Shown: positions 18,969-27,798, numbered from the stretch's first letter. The stretch: 64,000 bases of DNA from JBBECJ01 sp963763325 (GCA_963763325.1 CAVXOL010000011.1:1-64000), one strand, 5' to 3'. The notes: a model not told the origin generated them from the sequence alone. A program made the numbers and translations.

Positions 18969-19810
18969 GAAGGTTGAATTCCATACCGTCCAGCACCCAT
19001 CAGGTAGGTAAACTCCCCGAAGTCGTGGACATCGACCGGGACGCGTTCCGGGAAGCCGATGTCCCACTTGACGTGGCGATCCGGCTTGCGACCGGCCCAG
19101 ATCTCTTCGTACTGCTCGTGGACGCGGCGCAGGTCGTCCGGTGGCAGCGGCACCTTGCCGTGGGCGGGGTAGACGGCGCTGACTCGGTCGGCAAGACCAG
19201 CTAGCAGGCGGGCGGTCTCGCGGAAGGCGGCTGGGTCCGAGCGGGGTAGAAAGAGCCACATCCCGCCGTAGTTGACGGCGTCACCGGCGAACAGAAAGCC
19301 GGTCTGCCGGTCGAGAAATGACAGACCGCCCTGCGAATGACCGGGCGTGTGGAACACCTCCAGCACCCGTCCGCCGAGATCGACGGTGTCGCCGGTATCC
19401 AGCGTGCCGGTCGGCTCACATGCTGGGATCGCCGCCGTCGAACGATCGAAGCTGGCGGGCAGCTCCGTCTTCCGGACGCGCTTAGGTGTGAAGAGCGGCG
19501 CGTACATCGCGTTCGGGAACCCGCGCCGCAACGCGTACGCCTCACTCTCATGTACCAGCACCCTCTCAAAAGCGTGGCTGCCGCCGATGTGGTCCCAGTG
19601 CGCGTGCGTCTGCAGGACAATCGGCGATTTCTCGGAGAGCGAGCGGACCACCCCGGCGAAGTCGCCGACCCCTAACCCGGTGTCGATGACGGCGACATCG
19701 CGCTCACCCTCGACCAGATACGACTTGATGTTCTCCTCGTGCATCGGCTCACCGACGATCGTGACGCCGTCGCCGATCGCCTCAACCTCAAACCACTCGT
19801 GACAGGACAC
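18965..19810 (-). CDS. Metallo-beta-lactamase-fold hydrolase
   Basis: 281-residue member of the MBL superfamily with the binuclear metal motif QTHAHWDHIGG, a downstream FHTPGHSQGGLSF His and FAGDAVNYGG Asp, and a final YPAHGKVPL His. The fold covers glyoxalase II-like thioesterases, lactonases and quorum-quenching enzymes; the substrate is undetermined. GTG at 19810 is chosen because AAGGAGG lies 4 bases upstream. The frame ends YGIQPS and the TAG stop comes from the edge of a family A repeat. Flanked by a family D repeat upstream. Confidence 0.85.
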   Translation of the reverse strand: MSCHEWFEVEAIGDGVTIVGEPMHEENIKSYLVEGERDVAVIDTGLGVGDFAGVVRSLSEKSPIVLQTHAHWDHIGGSHAFERVLVHESEAYALRRGFPNAMYAPLFTPKRVRKTELPASFDRSTAAIPACEPTGTLDTGDTVDLGGRVLEVFHTPGHSQGGLSFLDRQTGFLFAGDAVNYGGMWLFLPRSDPAAFRETARLLAGLADRVSAVYPAHGKVPLPPDDLRRVHEQYEEIWAGRKPDRHVKWDIGFPERVPVDVHDFGEFTYLMGAGRYGIQPS

Positions 19811-19822
19811 GAAACCTCCTTC

Positions 19823-19930
19823 GAGGGAATAGGGAACAGGGGACAGGGAACAGGAGTGCATGCAATGTTCGGCGTATCCCACCCCGATTCTAAACTCCTG
19901 TCCCCTGTTCGCCTGTTCCCTATTCCCTCC
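19823..19930. repeat. Foldback repeat, family D (copy 3)
   Basis: Left arm 19823-19857 and right arm 19893-19930 are inverted, tandem GGGAACAGG/GGGACAGG units with small differences, around a 35-base loop. It lies between the divergent metallohydrolase and M20 genes. On the minus strand the end of the left arm carries the metallohydrolase gene's Shine-Dalgarno region. Confidence 0.8.
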
Positions 19931-20005
19931 GTTTCGGTTATCGTCGCCTTCCGGCGCGGGTCGAGGGAGCGTGTCGCCGTGTCGTGGGATGGATGGGAGA
20001 GAGCG

Positions 20006-21260
20006 ATGTCTGCCGGTCAGCTTACCGACGAGCGGATCGATGAGCTCAAGCAGCGTGCACTGGCGAAGGTCGATGAGATCGCGAGCCAGCTGATCGAGAT
20101 CAGCGATTGGATGTACGAGAATCCGGAGCTTGGCCTCCAGGAGCGTGGCGCGGTCGAGCGGCTGACGGCGCATGCTGGAACGTAACGGCGCAACCGTCGA
20201 GCGCGAGATCGCCGGGCTGGAGACGGCCTTCCGTGCATCGTTCCAAAGTCCGGTCGGCGAGCCAACCGTCGCGATTCTGGCTGAGTATGACGCGCTGCCG
20301 GAAGTCGGCCACGGCTGTGGACATAACATCATCGCGACGGCGGCGATTGGCGCCGGGATCGCGGTTGGCGCGATTGCTCAGGACCTGCCGGGCGCAGCGG
20401 TCGTCCTCGGTTGCCCGGCTGAAGAGTCCGCCGTACCGGATGCCGGTGGCAAGATCCCGCTGATCGAGCACGGTTATTTCGACGATGTTGACGCCGCGAT
20501 CATGATCCACCCCGGCACCGAGGACTACGTGCCGCTCGACTCGTCGCTGGTCGCCTACGGGATCGAGTTCGAGTTTCACGGCAAGCCGGCCCACGCCGCC
20601 GCCGCCCCGCACGAGGGGATCAACGCCCTCGACGCAATCATCCAGACCTTCAACGGCATCAGCGCCCTCCGCCAGCAGCTCAAGCCGGATGTCCGCGTCC
20701 ACGGCGTCATCACCCACGGCGGCAAGGCTCCGAACGTTATCCCACCCTACACGGCCGCCCGCTTCCGCGTCCGCGCCAGCGACCCCGTCTACGCCCGTGA
20801 GGTCGTCGATAAGGTCGTCCGCTGCGCCGAGGCCGGTGCGCTGTCGGCCGGTGCGCGGCTGGAGTGGCGGCAGTACATCAAGCCGTACCAGAACATGATC
20901 CCCAACACCGGCGTCGCCGGCCTGATCGCCGCCAACATGGAGGCGACCGGCATGACGATCTCCGACCGCCAGCGCGAAGGCTCCGGCTCGACCGACTTCG
21001 GCAACGTCTCCCACGTCGTCCCGGCCGCCCAGGCGACCCTGCGCATCTGCGGCGAGGAATGTGGCTGGCACTCGAAAGAGGTCGCGGCCAGCACGATCAC
21101 ACCCGAGGGCCACGCCGCGATCCTCAAAGGTGCCCGGACGCTCGCGCTGACAACGATCGACCTGCTCTGTCGCCCCGAAACCCTCCACCAGGCCCGCGAC
21201 GAGCACGACCGGACAGCAGCACCCGTCCGCGCGCGGTTGCGGGAGATTGCGCCGGTCTGA
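20006..21260 (+). CDS. M20 family metallo-amidohydrolase (AbgB/HipO-like, frameshifted)
   Basis: About 417 residues read through. M20-family zinc hydrolases remove acyl or p-aminobenzoyl groups from amino acids or split dipeptides. Family marks: EISDWMYENPELGLQE, AEYDALPEVGHGCGHNIIAT (metal ligands), CPAEESAVPDAGGK, and a dimerisation/lid region with GKPAHAAAAPHEGINALDA. One inserted C near 20172 (GCGCATG) breaks the frame after residue 55. ATG at 20006 follows GGGAGAGAG. Downstream lie a family C repeat and an NAD(P)-dependent dehydrogenase gene. The exact substrate is unknown. Confidence 0.85.
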
Positions 21261-21271
21261 CCCCACCCCCC

Positions 21272-21371
21272 AACCCCCTCCCCGACGCGGGGAGGGGGAG
21301 TAAGTGGGAACGGAGGGGCGACCTTGGCACATGTAACTTGACTCCCCCTCCCCGCGTCGGGGAGGGGGTTG
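21272..21371. repeat. Foldback repeat, family C (copy 1)
   Basis: Arms 21272-21301 and 21341-21371, almost perfect complements of C- and G-runs around GACGCGGGG, with a 39-base loop. Related elements are at 25758 and 63751. It ends 20 bases before the next gene's TTG. Confidence 0.85.
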
Positions 21372-21391
21372 CCTAGGGCTGAGGGTAGCGT

Positions 21392-22477
21392 TTGACACAC
21401 GACCAACTCGAAGAATTTCCACGCATCGACCACGAGACACTCCGCGAGTGGGTCACGAACGTCCTGATGACGTGCGACTACTCGCGTGAGGACGCCGCCA
21501 TCATCGCCGACGTCCTGGTTGAGTCGGACCTGCGCGGGATCGACTCGCACGGCGTCCCGCGACTGGCGCGGCTCTACGTCAACCGGCTCGACGCGGGCGT
21601 GATCGACCCGAAGGCGCAACTGACGGTCGTCCGCGAGACAGCGGCAGCGATCACCTTCAACGCCCAGCACGGCATCGGCCCGCTGATGGCCTACCGGGCG
21701 ATGGAGCGCTGCCTCGACAAGGCGCAGGACGCGGGTGTCTGCATCGCGACCGTCGGCCACTCCGACCACTTCGGGATCGCCGGCTACTACGCGACGATGG
21801 CGCTCGACCGTCCCGGCATGGCCGGCATCGCGATGACGAACGCGACACCGCTGCTGGTCCCGACCTTCGGCAGGGAGGCGATGCTCTCGACGGCCCCGAT
21901 CGCCGCCGCCTTCCCGGCTGGAAGCCAGGACCCGTTCATCCTCGACGGCGCGACGACAGCCGTTGCCTGGGGCAAGATCGAGATCTACCGCCGGATGAAC
22001 GCGCCGATCCCGCTCGGCTGGGCCGTCGATGCAGACGGCATCCCGACGACCGACCCGTTCGCGGCCGTCGCGCTGATGCCGCTCGGCAGCGAGCGCGCCA
22101 CCAGCGGCCAGAAGGGCTACGGACTGGCGCTGCTGGTCGAGATGCTCTGCTCGCAACTTTCCGGTTCGCTGTGGAGCAAGGATGTCGTCTATTCGCGCGG
22201 TGACACGAGCCGTCCAGCCGACACCAGCCACGCCTTCATCGCCATCAACATCAACGCATTCCGGCCGCTTGACGAGTACACTGCCAGCGTCGACAGCATG
22301 CTCGGCCAGCTTCGTGAAACGCCGCCGGCCGAGGGCCACGAACGGGTCATGGTGCCCGGCGACCCGGAGCTGATCGCGAAGGCCGACCGCCTCGAACGCG
22401 GCATCCCGCTCCACCCGCTCGTCATCGACGATCTGCGTGATGTCGGCGAACGCAAGGGCGTTCCGGCACCGTTTTGA
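21392..22477 (+). CDS. Malate/L-lactate (LDH2/YlbC-type) dehydrogenase
   Basis: 361-residue NAD(P)-dependent oxidoreductase of the LDH2/MDH2 family, reducing or oxidising 2-oxo/2-hydroxy acids such as malate, lactate or ureidoglycolate. Family features: VESDLRGIDSHGVPRLARL with the conserved SHG, VGHSDHFGIAGYY with the catalytic His, the PIAAAFPAG stretch, and GYGLALLVEMLCSQLSG near the C-terminus. The start is TTG at 21392 with GAGGG 6 bases upstream. Substrate unresolved; nearby amide and amino-acid hydrolases make ureidoglycolate or a hydroxy acid plausible. Confidence 0.87.
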   Translation: MTHDQLEEFPRIDHETLREWVTNVLMTCDYSREDAAIIADVLVESDLRGIDSHGVPRLARLYVNRLDAGVIDPKAQLTVVRETAAAITFNAQHGIGPLMAYRAMERCLDKAQDAGVCIATVGHSDHFGIAGYYATMALDRPGMAGIAMTNATPLLVPTFGREAMLSTAPIAAAFPAGSQDPFILDGATTAVAWGKIEIYRRMNAPIPLGWAVDADGIPTTDPFAAVALMPLGSERATSGQKGYGLALLVEMLCSQLSGSLWSKDVVYSRGDTSRPADTSHAFIAININAFRPLDEYTASVDSMLGQLRETPPAEGHERVMVPGDPELIAKADRLERGIPLHPLVIDDLRDVGERKGVPAPF

Positions 22478-22480
22478 GGA

Positions 22481-22596
22481 GCTTGTCAGCCATCAGTTTG
22501 TCAGTTGGTCAGCCTGGTGTCATGATCGAAACGCTCGACACTTGCCGAGAATGCTGAATCCTGACCAACTGGCTGACTACTGACTGGCTGACAAGC
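22481..22596. repeat. Foldback repeat, family F
   Basis: Arms 22481-22513 and 22561-22596 made of GTCAGTTGGTCAG-type units, inverted with a few mismatches around a 47-base loop. A half-copy appears at about 11124-11165, inside the 3' end of the first exporter gene. Confidence 0.75.
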
Positions 22597-22617
22597 TGAC
22601 ACGCTAAAGGAGCTACC

Positions 22618-23616
22618 TTGTCCGCACCGCAAACACTCGTTGAACTGACCCGTGGCGGGATTGTCGAGAGCGTCCACCGTGGCTGGGTGGCAATTGCCCG
22701 GCCGGATGGGTCGCTGGTCGCATCGGTCGGTGATTCGGAGCGGGTGACATTTGCCCGCTCGGCGATGAAACCGTTTCAGGCAGTTGCGCTGGTCGAGAGC
22801 GGCGCGATCGAAAGGTATGGCTTTGGCGACGCGGAGTTGGCAGTCGCCTGCGCCTCGCACAATGGTGAGGACCGCCACCGGACGGTCGTCAAAGGGATGC
22901 TCGACAAGCTTGGTCTGCCGGTTGCTGCACTCAGGGCCGGTGACGACGAACCGCACGACGAGCCACCCACGCGCTGGGAGCCGGAGAAGCAATTGGCTCA
23001 GAACTGCTCCGGAAAGCACGCCGGAATGCTCGCGTCGTGCATGGCGAAAGACTACTCGGTCCACTACTACGACGATTTCGATCATCCGCAGCAACGCGAT
23101 ATCAAGACGATCGTCTCTCAGTTCTGGCGAGTGGACGAGAGCGCGATGATCCCAGGCCGAGACAACTGCACACTGCCAGCCTATGCCGCCCCACTCCGCG
23201 CGCTCGCGACCGGCTGGGCTTCCGTCGCCGACCCGTCCAGTGCCCCGGCAGCACACCAGGCCGCGATCACCCGCATCGGCGATGCGATGGCGGCTGAGCC
23301 GTTCATGGTCGCCGGGACTGGCCGGCTCAATACGCAGTTGATGTCGGTGACTGGCGGGCGCATCCTCGCCAAGGACGGCGCCGAAGGCGTCCTTGGCATC
23401 GCGCTCCGCGAGCGTGGCCTCGGCATCGCCTTCAAGGTCGAGGATGGCAGCTACCGCTCACACCAGCAGATCACGCTCGCGATCCTGCGCCAGCTCGACG
23501 CCCTCCGCCCGGACGAAGACGCTCAGCTCTCCGAACTCTGGCGCACCGACCTGCGCTCCAACCGCGATCACCACGTCGGCGACATCGTCTCGCGGGTAGA
23601 GCTAACGTTCGCCTGA
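22618..23616 (+). CDS. Asparaginase II family protein
   Basis: 332-residue protein of the thermolabile (Rhizobium-type) L-asparaginase II family (PF06089), structurally of the serine beta-lactamase/glutaminase type. Recognisable blocks: LTRGGIVESVHRGW, FARSAMKPFQA with the SxMK motif, ACASHNGEDRH, and NCSGKHAGML. It would hydrolyse L-asparagine to aspartate and ammonia. The start is TTG at 22618 with AAGGAG 6 bases upstream. The neighbouring dehydrogenase and amidohydrolases fit nitrogen scavenging. Confidence 0.9.
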   Translation: MSAPQTLVELTRGGIVESVHRGWVAIARPDGSLVASVGDSERVTFARSAMKPFQAVALVESGAIERYGFGDAELAVACASHNGEDRHRTVVKGMLDKLGLPVAALRAGDDEPHDEPPTRWEPEKQLAQNCSGKHAGMLASCMAKDYSVHYYDDFDHPQQRDIKTIVSQFWRVDESAMIPGRDNCTLPAYAAPLRALATGWASVADPSSAPAAHQAAITRIGDAMAAEPFMVAGTGRLNTQLMSVTGGRILAKDGAEGVLGIALRERGLGIAFKVEDGSYRSHQQITLAILRQLDALRPDEDAQLSELWRTDLRSNRDHHVGDIVSRVELTFA

Positions 23617-23703
23617 AAGGCAGGAATCGGAAATCGGGAACCGGGAAGGTTGAACGACGTTCCCAACAGTTGCAGAACGCATCATCGACCAGGAGTCGGA
23701 AAC

Positions 23704-23720
23704 GGGGCGTCTGTCGCCCC
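23704..23720. terminator. Hairpin between convergent genes
   Basis: GGGGCG-TCTGT-CGCCCC lies between the asparaginase and thioredoxin-like genes, which converge here. Flanking GGAATCGG wording (23622-23645 and 23721-23731) resembles family E repeats. No T-run, so only a weak bidirectional terminator call. Confidence 0.4.
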
Positions 23721-23736
23721 GAATCCCGATTGTGAC

Positions 23737-24339
23737 CTACTTTGCCGCTGCGACCCCGCCGGCAACGAGCGCCTTCAGATCCTCGATGAAGATCCGGTTC
23801 CACTCGGCCATGTTGTTCCAGCGGAAGTTGCTGGAGTTGGCGCGGACTGCCAGCCGCGTCTCTTCCGGCATGTTGTCGTACGAGCGGGATGCTCCTTCGA
23901 GTTGTGGGTTGTCCTTCGCGAAGCGCTGTGTCTCGGCTGCCATCAGCTTCGTGACTTCCTCTGGACGCTCGTTATAGAAGCCGAGCTCGTTCCAGTCCTG
24001 GTCCATGACGATGAAGGTTGGGATCGACTGGTACTTACCGTCTTTCAGGTACTGGTCCATCAGGTCGATGTTCTCGTCACGCTCGAAGAGGCGCAATTCG
24101 ATTGCCGGCACTTCCTCAGCCAGCTTGATGACGACCGGCAGGAAGTGAATGACATCCGTGCACCAGTCCTCACCGAGCGCGGCGATCGAGACCGGGTGAT
24201 TGTTGAAGAACTGGCGATCGTCGAACGAGAAGGTGTTGGCCTGGATGTTATCGACGAAGCGTTCCTTGTTGACTTCCATGCGCTCGATGAACTGCTCTGG
24301 CGTCAGCCCCTGCTCGAACCGTTCCCGTGAAATTGGCAT
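23737..24339 (-). CDS. Thioredoxin-like protein with a single active-site cysteine
   Basis: 200 residues. The core resembles thioredoxin: IAALGEDWCTDVIHFLPVV in place of WCGPC, then IELRLFERDENIDLMDQYL and the cis-Pro strand YQSIPTFIVMDQDW. The second cysteine is absent and I see no other Cys in the protein, so it cannot form the usual intramolecular disulfide; monothiol or structural roles are possible. An N-terminal 45-residue helical extension (SRERFEQGLTPEQFIERM) matches the Thioredoxin_9-like group. ATG at 24339 is 119 bases downstream of an intrinsic terminator on the same strand, suggesting attenuation or a separate upstream transcript. Confidence 0.75.
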   Translation of the reverse strand: MPISRERFEQGLTPEQFIERMEVNKERFVDNIQANTFSFDDRQFFNNHPVSIAALGEDWCTDVIHFLPVVIKLAEEVPAIELRLFERDENIDLMDQYLKDGKYQSIPTFIVMDQDWNELGFYNERPEEVTKLMAAETQRFAKDNPQLEGASRSYDNMPEETRLAVRANSSNFRWNNMAEWNRIFIEDLKALVAGGVAAAK

Positions 24340-24457
24340 ATTGACGTGTCCTCCCGATTGTCCCCTGCACAGCAGATCGCTGCTTTGAAGCGCGTGGCGC
24401 GCTTGCCCATCTTAACAGCGCGGACGGTTCGACTATTCCAATGGTTGATCTGCGGGC

Positions 24458-24486
24458 AAAAAAAGTGGGGCCGCTGGGACGGCCCC
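24458..24486 (-). terminator. Intrinsic terminator
   Basis: Read on the minus strand: 7-bp stem GGGGCCG/CGGCCCC with a 6-base loop, then AC and a run of seven T (24458-24464). It faces transcription coming from the promoter at 24955-24982 and lies before the thioredoxin-like gene. Confidence 0.8.
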
Positions 24487-24948
24487 GGGTACAGGGAGGG
24501 AGGGAAGAGATATGCAAATTGTGGATGATCGGTCGCGACCGGTTGAGCCGGTTTCCGTGCGGTCCTGCCGGCGAGGGACAGTTCCGCAGGTGTTGCGCCG
24601 CGCGAACGGTGAGACACCGCGGTTCGCCGGTTCAACCGGGTCGCGTGCTCCAGGTAAACTGACTGACGTGCCCCGGGAAGGCGCCATCCGTCGAACGTAC
24701 CTGGCCCGATCCTGCTGTACTGCCACCCGTCGCCCACGTGTCACGCCCGCTGTCGCGTCTCACTCCAGCGTTCGTGTCACCTCGGCGCACGAGATATCGC
24801 ATAGCCTGACTCTGATTGCCCGCCGGTTGCCCGCTCTGACGATTGGGATACCGAGCATCTCACCTGAACCAGACCGCCGATACCGAGTGACCGCCGCCCC
24901 GTCTGAACTGATTTCTCCTTCCGTCAGGGGCCTTGTACGTACACCAGT
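24487..24948 (-). ncRNA. Candidate leader or non-coding RNA
   Basis: The stretch 24340-25126 has no convincing gene on either strand. It contains a strong minus-strand promoter and, about 480 bases later, an intrinsic terminator, so a discrete transcript is expected. The RNA has several local stems (for example around 24541-24640). A 32-codon frame at 24858-24760 could be a leader peptide but its Shine-Dalgarno is badly spaced. I could not match it to tmRNA, RNase P RNA, SRP RNA or a known riboswitch by eye. Confidence 0.3.
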
Positions 24949-24982
24949 AACGCTATTGTACGTACACCTGACAATTTGTCAA
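24934..24982 (-). promoter_or_regulatory. Near-consensus promoter with two TGTACGTACA operators
   Basis: Minus strand: TTGACA (24977-24982), 16-base spacer, TACAAT (24955-24960). The 10-base palindrome TGTACGTACA occurs at 24957-24966, overlapping the -10, and again at 24934-24943, 23 bases away centre to centre. This is the geometry of a repressor pair blocking initiation. The same palindrome is at 42468 and 56299. Confidence 0.75.
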
Positions 24983-24993
24983 GGGGGTATTTT

Positions 24994-25125
24994 GAGGGAA
25001 TAGGGAACAGGAGTTAGAGACGAGAAGGTGACGCTGCTCGGCTGCCGGTGCTTGCACCTGGTGTGTTGAGAAAAGCGGGACGGCGTTGCCCGAAAGTGGA
25101 CAACCTCCTGTTCCCTGATCCCTCC
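24994..25125. repeat. Foldback repeat, family D (copy 4)
   Basis: Arms 24994-25015 and 25102-25125 around an 86-base centre. Two bases after its right end comes the stop codon of the DUF1989 gene; its left end is 11 bases from the -35 box of the minus-strand promoter. Confidence 0.7.
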
Positions 25126-25126
25126 G

Positions 25127-25756
25127 CTACTGGTACACCCGTACCAGAATGTCCGTCGGCTTATAGCCGTTCATCGCGTTCTGCTCGTTGGGGCAGGCGG
25201 AGATGACCAGCAGGCAATCCATCTGGGCTTTGAGGAGGACGTTGTCGTTGCGGTTGGAGAGCGGCTCGCGGATCTCCAGCTCGCCACGGGCCTTGATGCC
25301 GACGTTCATGAAGAAGTTGATCGGGTCCGGCAGACGATCGGGCGGAATCTCGTACTTGCGGGCGGCAAGTGCCCTCAGGAAGTTGTCGGTGCAGCTGGCG
25401 TGCTCGGCCAGCCCGTAATCTTCAATATAGCGCTGCGGGTTGCAGGCCGGCATCAGCATGTCGTGGCGACCGACGCTGTCGGCGATGATCGTCAGCATCC
25501 GGTTGTGGCGGCTGGAGTAGAGGATGTGCCCCTCACGCAGCATCAGCGCGTTGTTGCCCATCCGCGTGTTGGCCGGCGAGAGCGTCTCGTCGAAGTCATG
25601 CAGGTTGAAGCCAACACAGACCGCGACCTGCTTCCCGAGCATGTCGGAGATCTGGATGAACTGTCCCTCCTTGACCTCAAACGCCTGCGCCTGAGTCGGC
25701 CTCACCTGCGCCGCGCGCCGTGCGACCCGCCCCGTCAGTGGTGATTCAGCGATCAC
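25127..25756 (-). CDS. DUF1989 / urea-carboxylase-associated family protein
   Basis: 209 residues of the DUF1989 family, found near urea carboxylase and in amino-acid or pyrimidine catabolism. Visible signatures: GQFIQISDMLGKQVAVCVGFNLHDFDE, a LREGHILYSSRHNRMLTI block, and a metal-type cluster LMPACNPQRYI with later CTDNFLRAL; the C-terminal LLVISACPNEQNAMNGYKPT is typical. GTG at 25756 is selected because the longer frame reads into the adjacent family C repeat; the edge of that repeat supplies GGGGAGGGG as a Shine-Dalgarno. Function unproven. Confidence 0.78.
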   Translation of the reverse strand: MIAESPLTGRVARRAAQVRPTQAQAFEVKEGQFIQISDMLGKQVAVCVGFNLHDFDETLSPANTRMGNNALMLREGHILYSSRHNRMLTIIADSVGRHDMLMPACNPQRYIEDYGLAEHASCTDNFLRALAARKYEIPPDRLPDPINFFMNVGIKARGELEIREPLSNRNDNVLLKAQMDCLLVISACPNEQNAMNGYKPTDILVRVYQ

Positions 25757-25757
25757 T

Positions 25758-25842
25758 AACCCCTCCCCAACCCCTCCCCTGGAAAGGGAGGGGCTCTTCG
25801 CCACACGAACCTAAAGCCCCTCCCTTTCCAGGGGAAGGGTTT
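25758..25842. repeat. Foldback repeat, family C (copy 2)
   Basis: Inverted AACCCCTCCCCTGG and CCAGGGGAAGGGTT blocks, with a second short tandem unit in the left arm. It separates fabF from the DUF1989 gene; the fabF stop TAA (25841-25843) lies on its edge, and its other edge gives the DUF1989 ribosome-binding site. Confidence 0.8.
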
Positions 25843-27118
25843 ACGGTACCCACTTCCCAAAAATCAGCGCGGCGTTCTGGCCGCCGAGTCCGAACGAGTT
25901 CTTGAGTGCGATGTTGACCTCGACAGCGCGTGATTCGTTTGCGACGTAGTCGAGGTCGCAGGCCGGGTCAGGCGTTTCCTGGTTGAGGGTTGGGTGGACC
26001 CGGTTGTCACGGATGCTGAGGATCGTCATGATCGCCTCGATCGCGCCGGCGGCTCCCATCGTGTGGCCGATCATCGACTTGGTTGACGAGACCGGAATCC
26101 GGCGCGCGTGCTCCTCGCCGAGTGCGCGCTTGATCGCGGCTGTCTCGGCGGCGTCGCCCAGCGGCGTTGATGCGGCGTGAGCGTTGACGTAATCGATCTG
26201 CTCTGGTGCGATGCCTGCGTCATCGAGCGCCATCCGGATGGCATGCGCAGCGCCACGGCCTTCCGGCTCGGGCGCAATCGGGTGGTAGCCGTCGTTTGAG
26301 GAGCCGGTACCGAGCAGTTCAGCGTAGATCGTTGCTCCGCGCGCCCGAGCGTGGCCCAGTTCTTCGAGGATCACGATCCCAGCACCGTCGCCGATCACGA
26401 ATCCCTCGCGCTCGCCGTCGAACGGGCGGCTGGCGTGGGCGGGATCGCCGGAGCGGGTCGTCGCGGCCTTCTGGGCGACGAACGACGCGAGGAAGAGCGG
26501 AAAGACTGCGTGCTCCGCCCCACCGGCCAGCATGACATCAGCCTGGCCGCGCCGGATGAACTCGGCGGCGTCGGCGATTGCCTGTGCACCGGTTGCGCAG
26601 GCAGTCGAGACGGCCGAGCTTGGACCGAGCAACCTGAAAGCCTGAGCGACGTGGTAGGTGCCCATATTGTGCGGGAAGCTGACCATGAAGAACGGGGAGA
26701 TGCGCCGGTAGCCACGCGCATCGAACGTGCGCGTTGTCTCGGCGATGACGTCCATCCCTCCAGCGGCTGTCCCGACGACTGTTCCGGCTCGCTCGGGATC
26801 GTAGTTGGCGGCATCGGACGAGAGATCGGCATCAGTCATCGCTTCGGCGGCGGCGACGACCGCGTAGCGAGCGAAGCGGGCGATATTACGCGCCTCCCGG
26901 CTGTCCAGCCACGGGAGATCGGGAATCTCCTTGATCTCGCCGCCGATGCCGACCGGCAGGTCATATGTCGCTGGGTCCCAGCGTTCAATCCGGCTGATGC
27001 CAGATTCGCCGGCCAGCGCCCTCTCCCAGGAAGCCTGGGCTGACGACCCAAGCGATGTATACGCTCCTAGACCGGTGACGACGACCCGCCGCCGCCCGTT
27101 TCCATCCCGCTGACTCAC
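25841..27118 (-). CDS. fabF: Beta-ketoacyl-ACP synthase II
   Basis: 425-residue condensing enzyme of type II fatty-acid synthesis, extending acyl-ACP with malonyl-ACP. The Cys-His-His triad is present: Cys174 in VSTACATGAQA, one His in VNAHAASTPLGD, the other in KSMIGHTMGAAGAIE with its conserved Lys. Length and the final NSFGLGGQNAALIF match KAS II rather than KAS III. ATG at 27118. It is divergent from the rnc/prs operon, while in many bacteria fabF precedes rnc on the same strand. It ends against a family C repeat. Confidence 0.92.
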   Translation of the reverse strand: MSQRDGNGRRRVVVTGLGAYTSLGSSAQASWERALAGESGISRIERWDPATYDLPVGIGGEIKEIPDLPWLDSREARNIARFARYAVVAAAEAMTDADLSSDAANYDPERAGTVVGTAAGGMDVIAETTRTFDARGYRRISPFFMVSFPHNMGTYHVAQAFRLLGPSSAVSTACATGAQAIADAAEFIRRGQADVMLAGGAEHAVFPLFLASFVAQKAATTRSGDPAHASRPFDGEREGFVIGDGAGIVILEELGHARARGATIYAELLGTGSSNDGYHPIAPEPEGRGAAHAIRMALDDAGIAPEQIDYVNAHAASTPLGDAAETAAIKRALGEEHARRIPVSSTKSMIGHTMGAAGAIEAIMTILSIRDNRVHPTLNQETPDPACDLDYVANESRAVEVNIALKNSFGLGGQNAALIFGKWVP

Positions 27119-27218
27119 GACAATATCCCGTTCATTGCCCGTGTTCTGGGTCGCTCGCTTCGATCAATCCGGCATGCCATCGTACCAGATTGATCGTTGC
27201 CAGCACGTCAATCCCGAA

Positions 27219-27247
27219 TTGGCGCAGGCGGTGGACTGGCCTATAAT
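27219..27247 (+). promoter_or_regulatory. Sigma-70 promoter of the rnc-prs operon
   Basis: TTGGCG (27219-27224), 17-base spacer, TATAAT (27242-27247), about 95 bases before the first gene. The 224-base divergent region holds no other gene. Confidence 0.75.
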
Positions 27248-27342
27248 CGCGTGCGGGGGCGCGGTTCGTCGTCTGTCGCGGGTGGTGCCAAGGCGAGCAT
27301 CGAGCTACCACTGGAAGCGTAGTGAACCGGCGAGCCGGGACA

Positions 27343-27798
27343 ATGAATGAGGGACGCGTGGCCGACGACGTCGAGAAACTGCTTCGGTTCATCGGTCGGC
27401 GCTATGTCGCGCGCGAAGAGGTCCTTGAGATCGAGCGCGATGCTTCGGCTGCCGACGAGGGGCACGAGATCGTCGCCGATCAGCGCCGCGTGATCCAGAT
27501 CGAAGAGCAGAAGGCCTCCGAGATGGCCGATGCCTTCCGTGAGGGACTGCAACGTGCCGAGTCCGCCCGGCGAGCCGGTGGCAACGCAATCTCGCTCGAC
27601 GACCGTAAGCCGGAGGACGACAGGATCGCCGATGCGCTGATCCATTTTCTTGTCCGAACCGACATCGCCGCCTCGACGACCCGCGAGACAGATCAGCATC
27701 GCTACATCTACACCATCGCCGTCGACTGGGACGCACTCGAACGCGTTGCGCAGGATGCGAAGGTGAACATCGCAGACGTTCTCGGCCGTGGTGGCTAG
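27343..27798 (+). CDS. Conserved hypothetical protein
   Basis: 151 residues, acidic, largely helical in appearance (VEKLLRFIGRRYVAREEVLEIERD, EEQKASEMADAFREGLQRAE), with a C-terminal strand-rich YIYTIAVDWDALERVA. I do not recognise a family. It is the first gene after the TATAAT promoter and stops 9 bases before rnc, so it is in the rnc-prs operon and may act in RNA metabolism; that is inference from position only. ATG at 27343 is chosen; the GTG a few codons on is possible. Confidence 0.6.
   Translation: MNEGRVADDVEKLLRFIGRRYVAREEVLEIERDASAADEGHEIVADQRRVIQIEEQKASEMADAFREGLQRAESARRAGGNAISLDDRKPEDDRIADALIHFLVRTDIAASTTRETDQHRYIYTIAVDWDALERVAQDAKVNIADVLGRGG

Noticed and set aside
24720..24740. 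GGGTGGCA on the minus strand recalls the T-box antiterminator sequence.
   Set aside because: The following CCGCG is missing, it lies about 250 bases from the terminator, and the downstream gene is not tRNA- or amino-acid-related.
24303..24744. Minus-strand open frames of 103 and 144 codons in the 24.3-24.7 kb gap.
   Set aside because: They run through the intrinsic terminator, have Arg/Pro-rich composition typical of GC-rich non-coding frames, and lack Shine-Dalgarno sites.
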